Source: Amycolatopsis palatopharyngis
GTDB lineage: Bacteria; Actinomycetota; Actinomycetes; Mycobacteriales; Pseudonocardiaceae
Length of the DNA stretch: 64,000 bases
Reading direction: 5' to 3'
NCBI RefSeq assembly: GCF_003385185.1
Contig: NZ_PQHZ01000007.1
Location: forward strand, 62,001-126,000
The notes under the pieces are model-generated. The model saw only the letters and a list, made by a program, of their open reading frames with translations, did no database searches and was not told where the DNA came from. The translations under genes and the position numbers were made by a program. This document shows, one piece after another, positions 40,823-50,176 of this stretch (its first letter is position 1; each line of letters begins with the position of its first letter).

Positions 40823-42646
40823 CTAGAACGCGGCGCGCAGTGCCTTCTGCCCACCGACCACCGGCAGAGTGACCGAGGTGCGGGTCAGGTCGAGACCAAG
40901 GCCCGCACCCGGTTCCGGGCGCAGCGTGAAGTCGTGATCGCTGGAGGCGAGCACGAACTCGAGCTTGTGGCCCGCCTCGAGCACGTAGTCCTTCGGCTGC
41001 AGGTCGAAGGACACCCGGTAGGTCTTGCCTGGGGTGATCGGCCGGGTCTTGGCCGGGTCGATGCGGTTCTGCGGATCCGTCCAGCCACGGGTGATCACAG
41101 TGGACGTGCCGTCGGGGGCCCGGTCCACCAGCACCCCGGTGATGTTCGCCGCAGGCTCGTCGAACGAGAGACCGAGTGTCAGACCGGGAGTGCCGCTGAG
41201 TCGCACTGGACGCGTGGCCGCCCCGGTGGAGTAGCTCAACCGGTTGCCCGATCGGGTTGCGTCCACCAGTTGTTCGATGGTCTTGCCCGCGTCGTCGGTG
41301 AACCGCTCGGTGCCGGCCCGGCCGGGGGTGCGGTGGCGCGGGTCGAGTCCGCCCTTGCCCGCACCTCCAGGCCGCGGGTACACCGTCGCGTCGGCCGTAC
41401 CCGGCGCGGGCCAGTCGGCCTCGTCGGTCCACGAGCCGTCCTCGCGCTGAACGGTCGACTTCGGCTCCTGCTCGATACCGTTGTCCAGACCGTAGAGATA
41501 GTGCGAGAACCACTTGTTCAAGGTCGACAACCACACATCTCGGCGCAGCGAGTACGGGTCGGCGTGGCCGGACTGGTGCAGCCAGATCTTGTGCTCCACC
41601 CCGTGCGCACGCAGCGCCTCGTACCACCGCGCCACCTGACTCATCGTGACGTTCCAGTCGTTCAGGCCGTGCACGGCCAGCACCGAGGCCCGGACCTTGT
41701 CCACGTCGTCGAGATAGTTGCGTTCCGCCCAGAAATCGCTGTAGTCCCCGGTGACCCGATCCTGTTCGGCGGTCAGCGCATCGATCACCGGGCGGCAGAT
41801 CTCCCTGTCGTCCCTGGTGTAGACGTATTCGGCCAGCACGTCAGCGTCCTCGCCCTGGTACCCGCCGGGTGCGACAACGGCGCCGTCCTCCCGGTAGTAG
41901 TCGTACCAGCTGGAGATGGCCGCGATCGGCACGATCGTCTCCAAGCCCTCGACACCCGTGCTGGCAACGGCGTTGGGCAGGGTGCCGTTGTAGGAGACGC
42001 CCATCATGGCGGTCTTCCCGGTGGTCCAGTCCGCCGTCACTGGCGCGCCCGCGGCGTCCCGTGCGGCCGCGCGGCCGCCCAGCCAGTCCACAACGGACTT
42101 CGCGCCGATCGTCTCGTTCTCACCTCCGGTGGTCGGGCAACCGCTGGATTGCCCGCTGCCGAGTGACTCGCCGTAGACCACCGCGAAACCACGCGAGGTG
42201 AAGTACTCCTCGTACCGCCAGGTGATCTGGGCCGCGCCGTTCGGCCCGGCGAGGCCGACGCCGTCTGCCTCGCCGCGCGGCCCACCCTTGCCGGAACCGG
42301 GCCTGCCGGGTACGTACAGCTCGACGTCCACGTCGTGGTTGGTGATGTCGTTGCCGCCCGCGTAGTACGGGCTGGCCTGGTACACCACGGGCACCGTCAG
42401 GCCGTGCTCGGTCGCGCTCGGCCGGACGACCTCCACGTGCACCTCGTCGTCGGCGCCGTCAGCGTCGCTGTCCACCGGGGCCGTGACCCACAGGCTCTCC
42501 CGGACCACGTCCTCCGGATCGAACACGGGCTGCGCCTCACCACCGGAGAACACCGGCCCGGAGGGGGGATCGGCGTACGCAGTGACAGCGGTCAGCGGCA
42601 GGGTGATGACGGCCGTCAGCAGGACGGCGACACGTGCGGCTCTCAC
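40823..42646 (-). CDS. Secreted Xaa-Pro dipeptidyl-peptidase (S15 family)
   Basis: 607 residues with a Sec signal (ARVAVLLTAVITLPLTAVTAYA, about 4-25). The alpha/beta-hydrolase domain has GVSYNG with Ser218, HGLNDWNV with Asp330 and HQSGHADPY with His361, the S15 triad. A C-terminal jelly-roll (about 450-607: TPGLTLGLSFDEPAANITGVLVDRAPDG) completes the PepX/CocE layout. It removes X-Pro dipeptides from peptides outside the cell. It starts with GTG and ends at a family-A palindrome. No immediate operon partner; the CBS gene upstream is 117 bases away. Confidence 0.9.
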   Translation of the reverse strand: MRAARVAVLLTAVITLPLTAVTAYADPPSGPVFSGGEAQPVFDPEDVVRESLWVTAPVDSDADGADDEVHVEVVRPSATEHGLTVPVVYQASPYYAGGNDITNHDVDVELYVPGRPGSGKGGPRGEADGVGLAGPNGAAQITWRYEEYFTSRGFAVVYGESLGSGQSSGCPTTGGENETIGAKSVVDWLGGRAAARDAAGAPVTADWTTGKTAMMGVSYNGTLPNAVASTGVEGLETIVPIAAISSWYDYYREDGAVVAPGGYQGEDADVLAEYVYTRDDREICRPVIDALTAEQDRVTGDYSDFWAERNYLDDVDKVRASVLAVHGLNDWNVTMSQVARWYEALRAHGVEHKIWLHQSGHADPYSLRRDVWLSTLNKWFSHYLYGLDNGIEQEPKSTVQREDGSWTDEADWPAPGTADATVYPRPGGAGKGGLDPRHRTPGRAGTERFTDDAGKTIEQLVDATRSGNRLSYSTGAATRPVRLSGTPGLTLGLSFDEPAANITGVLVDRAPDGTSTVITRGWTDPQNRIDPAKTRPITPGKTYRVSFDLQPKDYVLEAGHKLEFVLASSDHDFTLRPEPGAGLGLDLTRTSVTLPVVGGQKALRAAF

Positions 42647-42763
42647 AGAACCCCCAGTGGGACGGCGGCGGGCAGGGAAACCAGCCCGACCCTTCCGGGC
42701 GAACCGGTCGGTGTCAACGAGATTGGGCCACTTGCCAGACGAAAGGACCGTCCCCGACGGAAA

Positions 42764-43195
42764 TCAGCCCTGGGCGATGTAGGCCTCCAGCTGTTCCTGG
42801 CTCTGCTCCAGCTCGTTCATCCGGACCTTCACCACGTCACCGATGCTGACGATGCCGGTGAGCCTGCCTTCGGTCAGTACCGGAACGTGCCTGATCCGCC
42901 GCTCGGTCATGACCACGCTGAGCGAGTCCACCGCGTCCTCCGGCGAGCAGGTCGCCACCACGGTGGTCATGATCTCGGCGACCGGCCGCTCGAGTAACGT
43001 CGCGCCGTTCTCGTGCAACCGCCGCACCACGTCCCGCTCGGACACGATGCCGACAACGGACTCGTCCTGGTCGACGACCACCATGGCGCCGACGTTGTGC
43101 TCCGCGAGCCGGGCGAGCAATTCGGCCACTGTGGCCAGCGGCTCCACCGTGGCAACTTCCGCGCCCTTGGTTCGCAACACATCGGCAATGCGCAT
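42764..43195 (-). CDS. Two-CBS-domain protein (HRP1-like)
   Basis: 143-residue cytoplasmic protein made of two CBS domains: ATVAELLARLAEHNVGAMVVVDQDESVVGIVSERDVVRRL (about 22-61) and the second one with DSLSVVMTERRIRHVPVLTEGRLTGIVSIGDVV (about 92-124). Such stand-alone pairs bind adenosine nucleotides or sense energy or redox state; M. tuberculosis has hypoxic-response protein HRP1 of this type. No effector domain is attached and no partner gene adjoins, so the target is unknown. The ATG at 43195 is preceded by a weak site (GGGAGGA). Confidence 0.87.
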   Translation of the reverse strand: MRIADVLRTKGAEVATVEPLATVAELLARLAEHNVGAMVVVDQDESVVGIVSERDVVRRLHENGATLLERPVAEIMTTVVATCSPEDAVDSLSVVMTERRIRHVPVLTEGRLTGIVSIGDVVKVRMNELEQSQEQLEAYIAQG

Positions 43196-43282
43196 GAGAG
43201 TCCTCCCGACTGGTGAGCTGGATCACGCCAGGTTACTGGCAGGTTCGGCAGCGGGAAAGCCCGTAGGCCCCACTCGACCGGG

Positions 43283-44251
43283 TCAGCGCACCGCGTCCGC
43301 GGCTGCGGCGAAGGTGTCACAGCCCGCGGTGCCGTCAGCGTTGAAGCCGGTGCGAGCCCAGGCGAGCTGGCTGGTCAGGGTGCCGTGCGTGTCACTGTCG
43401 GTCGAGTTGGCGAAGTCCTCGACCGCCACCTGCGCCTGCCCTTCGGTGATGGACCCACGCCCCGCAGCGGCGGCGAGGAACAATCCGGCGAAGCAGTTCG
43501 CCTGCAGCTCTGCCCGCCGAGTCAGCTCGAGCTCCTCGGCGCCGCCCTCCTCGGCCCCGGCGAGCTCCGCACCGAGTGAGTACATGATCCCGCTCAGCAG
43601 TTGCACGTGGTGGCCGTACTCGTGCGCGAGCACGGCGAGGTGCGCCGAACGATTGAGTCCTACGGTGGCCAGCAGACGCTCCTGCGGCATGTAGATGACC
43701 TCGTCCCACCCGCAGTAGAACGCCGTCGCCTCGGCCTCCTCCGGGGGTGCGCCGCATTCGCTGGGCGCATGCGCGTTGACTTCGAGCCCCGCCTCGTCGA
43801 ACGGCTCCCCCGCGGCGGCCAGTACCGGCTCCCAGGCATCGTCGAGGCAACGCAGGCCGGCTTCGTAGAACACTTTCAGCTCGGCGCTTTCCGCACCGAT
43901 TCCCGGCAACTCGCAGGCGACCTCGGGCAGCGCGACCCCCTCGGCCAGCAGCGGATTGCTGTCCAGTCCGGCGATCGGCACCGGCGCAGGGTCACTGCTG
44001 GACGGTCCGGGCTCGGAATGCACCGGATCAGCGCCGGTGGCGACGGGAACCGCCACTCCGGCGACGGGGGCGGGGGCCCTGCCCACCATGGCCACCACGA
44101 ACACCAGTCCCAGCACGAGGCCGAGAACGCCGACGATGGCGAACGGCGAGTTGCGTGGGGGCAGCGAGGCGGCAGCGGACTCGGAACCGCCGACGCTACG
44201 TGCCTCCTCGGCAGTGTCCACAGAGCACCTGGTGATCAGATCGTCCGGCAT
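43283..44251 (-). CDS. Membrane-anchored neutral zinc metallopeptidase (YpfJ family)
   Basis: 322 residues. One membrane helix (FAIVGVLGLVLGLVFVVAMVG, about 37-57) is followed by a Pro/Ser-rich linker and an extracytoplasmic peptidase domain. HEYGHH (210-215) gives two zinc ligands and the catalytic Glu; RRAELQANCFAG about 30 residues on supplies the third ligand. Cys at 113, 135, 166 and 180 probably form disulfides. The family (DUF Zn_peptidase) is common but its substrates are not known. It is alone on its strand, divergent from the prolyl oligopeptidase across a 160-base gap with no clear signal. Confidence 0.88.
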   Translation of the reverse strand: MPDDLITRCSVDTAEEARSVGGSESAAASLPPRNSPFAIVGVLGLVLGLVFVVAMVGRAPAPVAGVAVPVATGADPVHSEPGPSSSDPAPVPIAGLDSNPLLAEGVALPEVACELPGIGAESAELKVFYEAGLRCLDDAWEPVLAAAGEPFDEAGLEVNAHAPSECGAPPEEAEATAFYCGWDEVIYMPQERLLATVGLNRSAHLAVLAHEYGHHVQLLSGIMYSLGAELAGAEEGGAEELELTRRAELQANCFAGLFLAAAAGRGSITEGQAQVAVEDFANSTDSDTHGTLTSQLAWARTGFNADGTAGCDTFAAAADAVR

Positions 44252-44411
44252 CGGGCGCGCGGGCTGGTCACGATCCCCCGAGAACGTGAGAAGAGCGATT
44301 CCCCCAGATCCAACGCCCGTTCAGCATATCGATACGAGTGATCGCAGGGATCACAGGACGGGAACGGTGTTCATCTGGCAAGCACGCACCCCACCCCGGC
44401 AGACTGGTCCG

Positions 44412-46454
44412 ATGACCGACACGACACCGGCGGACGACCCGCGCGACCCGCATCTCTGGCTCGAGGACGTCACCGGCGACGCCGCATTGGGCTGGGTGCG
44501 CGAGCAGAACGCGGCGACCGTCGCCGAGCTCACCGACGGCGAGCGGTTCAGCCGCCTGCGCGACGGCATCCGCGAGGTGCTCGACGCCGACGACCGGATC
44601 CCCTACGTCCGCAGGCGCGGCGAGTACCTCTACAACTTCTGGCAGGACGCGGCTCACCCGCGTGGTCTTTGGCGGCGCACGACCCTGCGGGAGTACCGCA
44701 GGGCCCAGCCGGACTGGGAGATCCTGCTCGATGTCGACGCACTCGCCGAGGCCGAGGGCGAGAACTGGGTGTGGCAGGGAGCGTCAGTGCTGCGACCAGG
44801 GTTCCATCGTGGGCTGGTCGAACTCTCCCGTGGCGGCGCGGACGCCACGGAGGTGCGCGAGTTCGACCTCGGCACGCGTGAGTTCGTCGAGGACGGATTC
44901 CGGCTGCCGGAGGCGAAGAGCTCCGTGGACTGGATCGACGAGAACCGGATCTACGTGGGTACCGATGTCGGGGACGGTTCGCTCACCACGTCCGGCTACC
45001 CGCGCCTGGTACAGGAGTGGCACAGGGGCACACCACTGGCCGAGGCCAGCACGGTGTTCGAGGGAAAACCGGACGACGTCGCGGTACACGGACTCCACGA
45101 TCCGACCGAGGGCTACGAACGGGACCTGATCGTCCGGGCCATCGACTTCTACCGCTCGGAGATGCATCTGCGCACGCCCGACGGCCTCGTCCGGTTGGAT
45201 CTGCCCGAGGACGCGAGGCCTTCGCTGCACCGCGAGTGGCTGCTGGTGCGTACCCGGTCCCCGTGGCACACGGGATCCGCCGAGTACCCGGCCGGCGCGT
45301 TGCTCGCCATCCGGTTGCGGGAGTTTCTCGACGGCGGCAGAGACATGGAGGTGCTGTTCGAACCGGATGCCCGCACATCGCTGGACTACTACGGCTGGAC
45401 CCGTCACCACCTGCTCCTGAACACCCTGTCCGACGTGAAGAACGAGCTTCGCGTACTCACGCCGGGCCCGGATGGCTGGCGCTGCGAGCCGCTTGCGGGC
45501 GTGGGCACGGATGCCGCGAGTATCGACATCACCGACACCGATCCTGACCACAGCGACGAGTTCTTGTTGAACGTCAGCGGATTCACCGAGCCGTCGACAC
45601 TGCTGTACGGCCATGTCGGGCAACCGGTGGAGACACTCAAGCGGGCGCCCGCGTTCTTCGACGCCGACGGCCGCACCGTCGAGCAGCACTTCGCCACTTC
45701 CAAGGACGGCACGCGGATTCCGTACTTCGTCGTCGGCGACCCCGGCGGCCGCCCGGGGCCGACACTGCTGACCGGCTACGGCGGGTTCGAGGTGAGCCTG
45801 ACCCCGTCGTACAGCGGGGTGATCGGCCGGGGCTGGCTGGCTGGCGGCGGGACCTATGTCGTGGCCAATCTGCGCGGAGGTGGCGAGTACGGCCCCGAGT
45901 GGCACACCCAGGCGATCAAGCACGACCGCCGGCGGGTCTACGAGGACTTCGCCGCCGTCGCCGAGGACCTCGTCGCACGTGGAATCACCACCAAGGACCA
46001 GCTGGGAATCCAGGGCGGGAGCAACGGTGGCCTGCTGATGGGCGTCATGCTCACCGGCTACCCGGAGCTGTTCGGCGCGATCGTCTGCCAGGTTCCGCTG
46101 CTGGACATGCGCCGCTACCACCGGCTACTCGCTGGGGCGTCGTGGATGGCCGAGTACGGCGATCCGGACGAGCCCGCCGACTGGGACCATCTGCGCGCGT
46201 ACTCGCCGTACCAGAACCTGCGGGCGGGGCAGGACTACCCACCGGTGCTGTTCGTGACCTCGACCAGGGATGACCGGGTGCACCCCGCCCACGCGCGCAA
46301 GATGGTCGCCAAGATGCGAGAGCTGGGCTACGGCCACGACCTTGTGCGCTACCACGAGAACATCGAGGGCGGTCACGGCGCGGCGGCCGACAACGCCCAG
46401 CTCGCGTTCAAATGGGCCCTGGTGTTCGAGTTCCTGCTACGCCAACTCACCTGA
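44412..46454 (+). CDS. Prolyl oligopeptidase family serine peptidase (S9A)
   Basis: 680 residues, cytoplasmic (no signal). The N-terminal half (about 10-410) is a seven-blade propeller starting DPHLWLEDVTGDAALGWVREQN, the second half an alpha/beta hydrolase. GIQGGSNGGLLM holds the nucleophile Ser537, TSTRDDRVHP the catalytic Asp near 620 and EGGHGAA His655. S9A enzymes cut short peptides after proline. The frame is open upstream, but ATG 44412 gives the family start. The gene ends in a 15-bp-stem hairpin facing nrdJ. Confidence 0.9.
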   Translation: MTDTTPADDPRDPHLWLEDVTGDAALGWVREQNAATVAELTDGERFSRLRDGIREVLDADDRIPYVRRRGEYLYNFWQDAAHPRGLWRRTTLREYRRAQPDWEILLDVDALAEAEGENWVWQGASVLRPGFHRGLVELSRGGADATEVREFDLGTREFVEDGFRLPEAKSSVDWIDENRIYVGTDVGDGSLTTSGYPRLVQEWHRGTPLAEASTVFEGKPDDVAVHGLHDPTEGYERDLIVRAIDFYRSEMHLRTPDGLVRLDLPEDARPSLHREWLLVRTRSPWHTGSAEYPAGALLAIRLREFLDGGRDMEVLFEPDARTSLDYYGWTRHHLLLNTLSDVKNELRVLTPGPDGWRCEPLAGVGTDAASIDITDTDPDHSDEFLLNVSGFTEPSTLLYGHVGQPVETLKRAPAFFDADGRTVEQHFATSKDGTRIPYFVVGDPGGRPGPTLLTGYGGFEVSLTPSYSGVIGRGWLAGGGTYVVANLRGGGEYGPEWHTQAIKHDRRRVYEDFAAVAEDLVARGITTKDQLGIQGGSNGGLLMGVMLTGYPELFGAIVCQVPLLDMRRYHRLLAGASWMAEYGDPDEPADWDHLRAYSPYQNLRAGQDYPPVLFVTSTRDDRVHPAHARKMVAKMRELGYGHDLVRYHENIEGGHGAAADNAQLAFKWALVFEFLLRQLT

Positions 46455-46457
46455 GGC

Positions 46458-46496
46458 GCGGGTGGGGAGCCTGGGCTGCCGGCTCCCCACCCGCGT
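46458..46496. terminator. Strong bidirectional terminator hairpin between prolyl oligopeptidase and nrdJ
   Basis: A perfect 15-bp stem: CGCGGGTGGGGAGCC (46458-46472), 9-base loop, GGCTCCCCACCCGCG (46482-46496). It fills the 48-base gap between two convergent genes. Confidence 0.8.
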
Positions 46497-46502
46497 CCGG
46501 TA

Positions 46503-49349
46503 TCAGCTGCAGCCGGACGTGGAGCCGCAACCCTCACAGGCGTAGCAGGATCCGGCGGGGCGCATCTTGGTCCCGCACGTCATGCACAGCGGCGCGTCGG
46601 CCGCCTTGCCCAGTTGCAGTTCCACCAGCTCGGCGGTGGTCTGCGCCTGCCTGCCGTGCTCGTAGTCCTGGTCCTCGTTCCGCTCGAGCCTGCGCCGGGC
46701 GGCGCTGGAGTCCACGCTGCTGCGCAGTTCCTCCAGGTCCACGTTGTCCTGCCCGCCCGAGGAGGAACCGTAGTCGGCTTCCACCTGCGATGAGCGCTCG
46801 TCCGCAGTGAAAATCCCGAGCTGCGAACGCTTCTCGTACGGCAGATAGTCCAGCGCCAGCCTGCGGAACAGGTAGTCCAGCACGCTGGTCGCGATCCGCA
46901 CATCCGGGTCGTCGGTCATCCCCGCGGGTTCGAAACGGAGGTTCGAGAACTTCGAGACGTAGAACTCCAGCGGAATGCCGTACTGCAGGCCGACCGAGAT
47001 GGACATGGAGAACGCGTCCATGACCCCGGCCAGCGTCGAGCCCTGCTTGCCGAGTTTGACGAAGATCTCGCCCAGTCCGTCATCCGGATAGGACCCTGCC
47101 GTCAGGTAGCCCTCGGCACCGCCGACGGTGAAGGACACCGTCTGGCTCGGGCGCTTCTTCGGCAGACGCTTGCGAACCGGGCGGTACTCGACCACGGTCT
47201 CCGGCTCCGCCGCCTGACTGTCCTTCTTACCCGTGGACAGTGGCTGACCGACCTTGCAGTTGTCCCGGTAGATCGCCAGTGCCTTGAGCCCCAGCTTCCA
47301 GCCCTGGAAGTAGATCTCCTCGACATCGGAGACGGTGGCCGACTCCGGCATGTTGACGGTCTTGGAGATCGCGCCGGACAGGAACGGCTGCACCGCGGCC
47401 ATCATCCGCACGTGCCCCATCGGGGCGATGGAACGTTCCCCGACGGCACAGTCGAACACCTCGTAGTGCTCGGGGCGCAGGCCTGGCGCATCCACGACGT
47501 GACCGTGCTGAGCGACGAACTCGACGATCGCCTCGACCTGCTCCTGCTGATAGCCCAGCGAGTGCAGCGCTCCCGGCACGGTCTGGTTGACGATCTGCAT
47601 CGAACCGCCACCGACCAGCTTCTTGAACTTCACCAGCGAGAAGTCCGGCTCGATCCCGGTTGTGTCGCAGTCCATCATGAAGCCGATGGTCCCGGTCGGG
47701 GCGAGGACACTCGCCTGCGCGTTGCGCCACCCCTGAGCCGTGCCGATCTCGATGCAGCGCTGCCACTCGTCCGTGGCCAGCTTGCGCACGTTGACATCGT
47801 TGGTGTGCATCGTACGGATCTGGTCGTTGGCCGCCGCGTGCTTGCGCATCACCCGCTGGTGAGCCTCCGCGTTGCGCGCGTAGCCCTCATACGGCCCGAC
47901 GACGCCGGCCAGCTCGGCCGAACGCCGGTAGGACACACCGGTCATCAGCGAGGTGATACCGGCCGCGAGCGCCCGGCCGCCGTCGGAGTCGTAGGCGTGC
48001 CCGGTCGCCATCAGCAGCGCGCCGAGGTTGGCATAGCCGATTCCGAGCTGCCGGAACTTGCGGGTGGTGTCCCCGATCGCCTCGGTCGGGAAGTCCGCGA
48101 AGCAGATCGAGATGTCCATCGCGGTGATGACCAGCTCCACGGTCCTGGCGAACAGCTCCGCGTTGAACGTGCCGTCGTCGGCGAGGAACTTCATCAGGTT
48201 CAGCGATGCGAGATTGCAGCTGGAGTTGTCCAGGTGCATGTACTCCGAACACGGGTTGGACGCCGTGATCCGACCGCTTTCCGGGCACGTGTGCCAGTCG
48301 TTGATCGTGTCGTCGTACTGCATGCCGGGGTCGGCACACTCCCAGGCCGCGGTCGCCATCGAGCGGAACAGCGATTTGGCGTCGACCTCGTCGAGCACCT
48401 CGCCGGTCATCCTGCCGCGCAGCCCGAAGCTGCCGTCGGACTCGACCGCCCGCATGAACTCGTCGGAGACGCGCACCGAGTTGTTCGCGTTCTGGTACTG
48501 CACGGACGAGATGTCCGCGCCGCTGAGGTCCATGTCGAACCCGGCGTCCCGCAGGACCCGGATCTTCTTTTCCTCACTGGCCTTGGTCTGGATGAACTCC
48601 TCGATGTCTGGATGATCGACATCGAGCACGACCATTTTCGCGGCCCGCCGGGTGGCTCCCCCGGACTTGATGGTGCCCGCGGAGGCATCCGCCCCGCGCA
48701 TGAACGACACCGGGCCGGACGCCGTTCCGCCGGAGGAAAGCAGCTCCTTCGACGAACGGATCCTGGACAGGTTCAGGCCCGCACCCGAACCACCCTTGAA
48801 GATCAGGCCTTCCTCGCGATACCAGTTGAGGATCGACTCCATGGTGTCGTCGACGGCCAGGATGAAGCACGCCGACACCTGCTGGCGGGAGGTCGTTCCC
48901 ACGTTGAACCAGACCGGGGAGTTGAAGCTGAACACCTGGTGCAGCAGCATCCAGGTCAGTTCGTGCTCGAAGATCTCCGCGTCGTCCGCGCCGGCGAAGT
49001 AGCCGTGCTCGACCCCTGCCTTGACGTAGGTCTTGACGACCCGGTCGATGAGCTGCTTGAGGCTGTGCTCACGCTGTGCACTGCCCACGGCGCCACGGAA
49101 GTACTTGCTGGTGACGATGTTGGTGGCGTTGACCGACCAGAACTCCGGGAACTCGACACCACGCTGCTCGAAGTTCACCGTCCCGTCGCGCCAGTTGGTC
49201 ATCACGACGTCCCGCTGTTCCCAGGCGACCTCGTCGTACGGGTGCACTCCCGCGGTGGTGTAGACCCGCTGCACGTTCAGCCCGCGAGGCGCACGCGCGC
49301 CCTGCTTCCCGGACTTGCCGCCGGCTTTTGCTCCCATGGTCTCTGTCAT
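46503..49349 (-). CDS. nrdJ: Vitamin B12-dependent ribonucleoside-diphosphate reductase (class II), NrdJ
   Basis: 948 residues. It reduces ribonucleotides to deoxyribonucleotides using an adenosylcobalamin radical, independent of oxygen. Active-site elements are SACFIL (Cys161), NPCSEY (Asn365, Cys367, Glu369) and NSSCNLASLN, with APTGTIGFMMDCDTTGIEPD further on. The C-terminus carries a Cys-rich zinc-like tail with Cys at 922, 925, 935, 938, 941 and 947 that passes electrons from thioredoxin. The ATG at 49349 has GGGGAG upstream; earlier frame is not used. nrdR begins 34 bases upstream on the same strand, so the two are an operon. No cobalamin riboswitch was seen before nrdR. Confidence 0.96.
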   Translation of the reverse strand: MTETMGAKAGGKSGKQGARAPRGLNVQRVYTTAGVHPYDEVAWEQRDVVMTNWRDGTVNFEQRGVEFPEFWSVNATNIVTSKYFRGAVGSAQREHSLKQLIDRVVKTYVKAGVEHGYFAGADDAEIFEHELTWMLLHQVFSFNSPVWFNVGTTSRQQVSACFILAVDDTMESILNWYREEGLIFKGGSGAGLNLSRIRSSKELLSSGGTASGPVSFMRGADASAGTIKSGGATRRAAKMVVLDVDHPDIEEFIQTKASEEKKIRVLRDAGFDMDLSGADISSVQYQNANNSVRVSDEFMRAVESDGSFGLRGRMTGEVLDEVDAKSLFRSMATAAWECADPGMQYDDTINDWHTCPESGRITASNPCSEYMHLDNSSCNLASLNLMKFLADDGTFNAELFARTVELVITAMDISICFADFPTEAIGDTTRKFRQLGIGYANLGALLMATGHAYDSDGGRALAAGITSLMTGVSYRRSAELAGVVGPYEGYARNAEAHQRVMRKHAAANDQIRTMHTNDVNVRKLATDEWQRCIEIGTAQGWRNAQASVLAPTGTIGFMMDCDTTGIEPDFSLVKFKKLVGGGSMQIVNQTVPGALHSLGYQQEQVEAIVEFVAQHGHVVDAPGLRPEHYEVFDCAVGERSIAPMGHVRMMAAVQPFLSGAISKTVNMPESATVSDVEEIYFQGWKLGLKALAIYRDNCKVGQPLSTGKKDSQAAEPETVVEYRPVRKRLPKKRPSQTVSFTVGGAEGYLTAGSYPDDGLGEIFVKLGKQGSTLAGVMDAFSMSISVGLQYGIPLEFYVSKFSNLRFEPAGMTDDPDVRIATSVLDYLFRRLALDYLPYEKRSQLGIFTADERSSQVEADYGSSSGGQDNVDLEELRSSVDSSAARRRLERNEDQDYEHGRQAQTTAELVELQLGKAADAPLCMTCGTKMRPAGSCYACEGCGSTSGCS

Positions 49350-49383
49350 GGGTCTCCCCTCACTCCCGCGCGGGGTGGCGGCA

Positions 49384-49887
49384 TCAGTCGCCACCCGCGC
49401 TCCGTTCGCTCTCGTCCGAGTCGGCCGGACCAACCGTGCTCGCCATCGCTTCACGTAGGCCGGCGATCTCCTTTTCGAAGTCCTCGATCGAGGAGAAGGA
49501 GCGGTAGACGCTCGCGAAGCGCAGGTACGCGACCCCGTCGAGCTCGCGGAGCGGGCCGAGAATGGCCAGCCCCACTTCGTGGCTCGGAATTTCCGCGACC
49601 CCGGCGGACCGGATCGACTCCTCCACCCGCTGGGCGAGTTGCTGGAGGGCATCGTCGTCGACCGGCCGGCCCTGACAGGCGCGGCGCACTCCCCGAACCA
49701 CTTTGTCCCTGCTGAACTGTTCGGTGACCCCGGACCGCTTCACCACGGCGAGCACCATCTGCTCCGACGTGGTGAACCGACGACCGCACTCCGAGCACGA
49801 ACGGCGCCGGCGGATCGCCTGGCCCTCGTCCACCTCACGGGAGTCGACGACCCGGGAATCCACGTGACGACAGAACGGGCACCGCAT
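49384..49887 (-). CDS. nrdR: NrdR, transcriptional repressor of ribonucleotide reductase genes
   Basis: 167 residues: zinc ribbon [38 protein letters not shown] (Cys3, Cys6, Cys31, Cys34) followed by the ATP-cone. NrdR senses dATP/ATP through the cone and binds paired NrdR boxes at nrd promoters. The ATG at 49887 fits the family start; the frame is open 32 codons further. It is co-transcribed with nrdJ, which it should repress. Upstream are an NrdR-box-like site and DnaA-box-like repeats. The C-terminal tail is Ser/Asp-rich as usual in actinobacteria. Confidence 0.95.
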   Translation of the reverse strand: MRCPFCRHVDSRVVDSREVDEGQAIRRRRSCSECGRRFTTSEQMVLAVVKRSGVTEQFSRDKVVRGVRRACQGRPVDDDALQQLAQRVEESIRSAGVAEIPSHEVGLAILGPLRELDGVAYLRFASVYRSFSSIEDFEKEIAGLREAMASTVGPADSDESERSAGGD

Positions 49888-49982
49888 CCGTCGGTCACCT
49901 TCCTCTCCAGCCGACCGTGCCGGCTCTCCCCCGGCTACCCCGCTGCGACCCCTTCGGCACGGAGCCGGGCTGGTGATCGACA

Positions 49983-50055
49983 TGTGGACAGCCGGTGGGT
50001 AAATCCGGCAAAGCTGTGGACAACTACTGCAGATTCTACCCCAACCTGTGGACCA
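49983..50055 (-). promoter_or_regulatory. Three DnaA-box-like nonamers at exact 32-bp spacing upstream of nrdR-nrdJ
   Basis: On the minus strand: CTGTCCACA (49983-49991), TTGTCCACA (50015-50023) and TGGTCCACA (50047-50055). The middle one equals the actinobacterial DnaA-box consensus; the others differ by one base. The starts are 32 bp apart, three helical turns, so all face the same side. They lie 96-168 bases before the nrdR start. DnaA control of nrd genes is known in E. coli; here it is inferred. Confidence 0.5.
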
Positions 50056-50073
50056 ACTACAGGCATGTAACTA

Positions 50074-50083
50074 CTACATATAG
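50074..50083. promoter_or_regulatory. NrdR-box-like site
   Basis: CTACATATAG matches the NrdR-box core CWATATWTWG at nine of ten positions. NrdR normally binds two boxes about 31-32 bp apart; a second clear box was not found (a weak half-match TGTAG is 17 bp away). It lies 187-196 bases upstream of nrdR. Confidence 0.45.
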
Positions 50084-50176
50084 GGGTTGACTGTAGATCG
50101 CGTCCTCAAGGCGCGCAAGCGACTCAACTGGGTGAACACGGAGGTGTTCGGGCCGTGAGCGCAGAGCTTCGAAACG

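Noticed and set aside
43956..44411. N-terminal extension of the prolyl oligopeptidase
   Set aside because: It is antisense to the zinc metallopeptidase gene and lacks family similarity.
49888..50176. Cobalamin riboswitch before nrdR-nrdJ
   Set aside because: No B12-box-like conserved core was found; only DnaA-like and NrdR-like sites are visible.
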